64,000 nucleotides of DNA. Source: Ariolimax columbianus (taxonomy: Eukaryota > Mollusca > Gastropoda > Stylommatophora > Arionidae). Position numbers and translations under genes: made by a program. Position 1 is the stretch's first letter; each line of letters begins with the position of its first letter. The stretch covers positions 76,077,590 through 76,141,589 of the forward strand of contig JAVGWX010000004.1 of NCBI GenBank assembly GCA_036924085.1, in the 5' to 3' direction. Below the pieces are notes generated by a model that saw only the letters and a list, made by a program, of their open reading frames with translations, ran no database searches and was not told the DNA's origin. This document shows, in pieces, positions 62,701 through 64,000 of this stretch.

Positions 62701-64000
62701 TATACTTTGAGTAAAAGATATACAGGCTGTAGAGTGTTAGCTCAAAGGACTCAATCTTCTTGCGAAGGGTTTGTATGTGTTGTTTGTGTCTCGCCTCCGT
62801 ACTTTGCCACCTCTTCTACGCATAGACAATTCCCCCCAGTTCTCTCTAAACAGACCTGTCCTGTGCTATTCTCTCTAATTTCCTTCCAGCTTCTCCCTGC
62901 TCTCTTTGTATCAGCCTCTATGGCTCTTCTCTGCGTGGCCTTCCTTTGCTTCTTTGTATCAGCCTCTATGGCTCTTCTCTGTGTGGCCTTCCTGTGCTTC
63001 TTTGTATCAGCCTCTATGGCTCTTCTCTGCGTGGCCTTCCTTTGCTTCTTTGTATCAGCCTCTATGGCTCTTCTCTGCGTGGCCTTCCTGTGCTTCTCTG
63101 TATCAGCCTCTATGGCTCTTCTCTGTGTGGCCTTCCTGTGCTTCTTTGTATCAGCCTCTATGGCTCTTCTCTGTGTGGCCTTCCTGTGCCTCTTTGTATC
63201 AGCCTCTATGGCTCTTCTCTGTGTGGCCTTCCTGTGCCTCTTTGTATCAGCCTCTATGGCTCTTCTCTGTGTGGCCTTCCTGTGCTTCTTTGTATCAGCC
63301 TCTATGGCTCTTCTCTGTGTGCCCTTCCTGTGCTTCTTTGTATCAGCCTCTATGGCTCTTCTCTGTGTGGCCTTCCTGTGCCTCTTTGTATCAGCCTCTA
63401 TGGCTCTTCTCTGTGTGGCCTTCCTGTGCTTCTTTGTATCAGCCTCTATGGCTCTTCTCTGTGTGGCCTTCCTGTGCTTCTTTGTATCAGCCTCTATGGC
63501 TCTTCTCTGTGTGGCCTTCCTGTGCCTCTTTGTATTAGCCTCTATGGCTCTTCTCTGTGAGGCCTTCCTTTGATTCTTTGTATCAGCCTCTATGGCTCTT
63601 CTCTGTGAGGCCTTCCTGTGCTTCTTTGTATCAGCCTCTATGGCTCTTCTCTGTGTGGCCTTCCTGTGCTTCTTTGTATCAGCCTCTATGGCTCTTCTCT
63701 GTGTGGCCTTCCTGTGCCTCTTTGTATCAGCCTCTATGGCTCTTCTCTGTGAGGCCTTCCTGTGCTTCTTTGTATCAGCCTCTATGGCTCTTCTCTGTGT
63801 GGCCTTCCTGTGCTTCTTTGTATCAGCCTCTATGGCTCTTCTCTGTGTGGCCTTCCTGTGCCTCTTTGTATTAGCCTCTATGGCTCTTCTCTGTGAGGCC
63901 TTCCTTTGCTTCTTTGTATCAGCCTCTATGGCTCTTCTCTGTGAGGCCTTCCTTTGCTTCTTTCTCTTTCTTTGTGGGTTGCATGATGGGGATACTGACT
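62701..64000 (-). mobile_element. Family D LINE C-terminal fragment with expanded codons
   Basis: The minus strand from 64000 reads CNPQRKRKKQRKA (matching SWNPQGSRGIGRPRNTWRR of the family D copy at 37540-37620). It then runs through the 48-bp array and leaves it as AIEADTKRAGRSWKEIREN, STGQVCLERTGGNCLCVEEV, AKYGGETQTTHTNPSQED and a stop near 62740. The reading frame appears continuous from the right edge through the array to the stop. The N-terminal part lies beyond the window or is absent. Confidence 0.8.
62903..63962. repeat. 48-bp minisatellite, about 22 units
   Basis: The unit is 'tctttgtatcagcctctatg' + 'gctcttctctgtgtggcctt' + 'cctgtgct', differing by a few substitutions (tgcg/tgtg/tgag, ttgc/gtgc). 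The minus strand spells the 16-residue unit KHRKATQRRAIEADTK without stops. The plus strand gives hydrophobic ORFs (up to 288 residues) that are shadows. The plus-strand reading has no support as a gene. Confidence 0.95.

Noticed and set aside
62707..63573. 288-residue hydrophobic plus-strand ORF that looks like a repeated membrane protein
   Set aside because: It is the antisense of the 48-bp array; the minus-strand reading connects to LINE family D on both sides, whereas the plus-strand one matches nothing.
1..64000. A novel defence or multi-gene functional system
   Set aside because: No host genes or gene clusters are visible; all coding signals are selfish elements, so the interest here lies in TE biology and repeat formation.

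Overview
The window looks like repeat-dense intergenic DNA from an invertebrate animal, most probably a mollusc. The reasons are several families of non-LTR retrotransposons, tRNA-derived SINEs, Penelope-like and mariner pieces, a mollusc-like 18S rRNA fragment, abundant micro- and minisatellites, and the absence of bacterial gene organisation. The species cannot be named from the sequence. I found no host protein-coding gene. Every convincing coding signal belongs to a transposable element, and only one long ORF (5953-9861, minus strand) is intact.

Layout. 1-960: broken I-type LINE 3' part. 1280-2290: a retroposon end (here family R) joined to a 49-bp minisatellite. 3349-12029: one tRNA-derived SINE whose internal 76-bp module is tandemly repeated, split by an 8-kb insertion. 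Minus-strand order inside the insertion is 18S rRNA fragment, diverged 18S-like repeats, unassigned DNA, full ORF2 of an I-type LINE (family A), then a 5'-truncated second copy of the same LINE. An 11-bp direct repeat brackets the whole block. 12230-21910: fragments of LINE family B (endonuclease, reverse transcriptase, terminal zinc finger) including a twin-priming style inversion, family C with a duplicated poly(A) retrosequence, SINEs and a Penelope-like GIY-YIG domain. 24078-25930: decayed mariner elements, one arranged as a palindrome. 26630-36205: LINE remnants and two copies of a VNTR-bearing retroposon (family S). 36437-39614: mariner pieces around a SINE and a family D LINE. 41165-45120: nearly full-length but broken family B LINE with a 59-bp minisatellite inside its endonuclease region. 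46240-47450: 30-bp satellite. 48010-49225: CR1/Jockey-like LINE ends, one carrying a possible hAT MITE. 49225-51740: family R retroposons, one with a nested SINE. 52255-53290: 24-bp satellite. 53592-60566: LINE copies nested in one another. 61465-62172 and 62903-63962: 37-bp and 48-bp minisatellites, the latter made of family D coding sequence.

How the pieces relate. Family A (apurinic endonuclease + RT + RNase H, (GAA)n tail) has four copies, three insertions having visible 9-11 bp target-site duplications. It is the likeliest active machinery. Family S also ends in GAA repeats, so it may use family A enzymes. A recurring theme is TE sequence turned into tandem arrays: a SINE module (76 bp), endonuclease codons (59 bp), RT C-terminal codons (48 bp) and VNTRs in retroposons (30 and 37 bp).

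All family names (A-E, R, S, SINE-1 to SINE-4) are labels made for this answer. LINE clade names are by motif recognition only. Element boundaries are by eye and may be off by tens of bases unless a target-site duplication is given.
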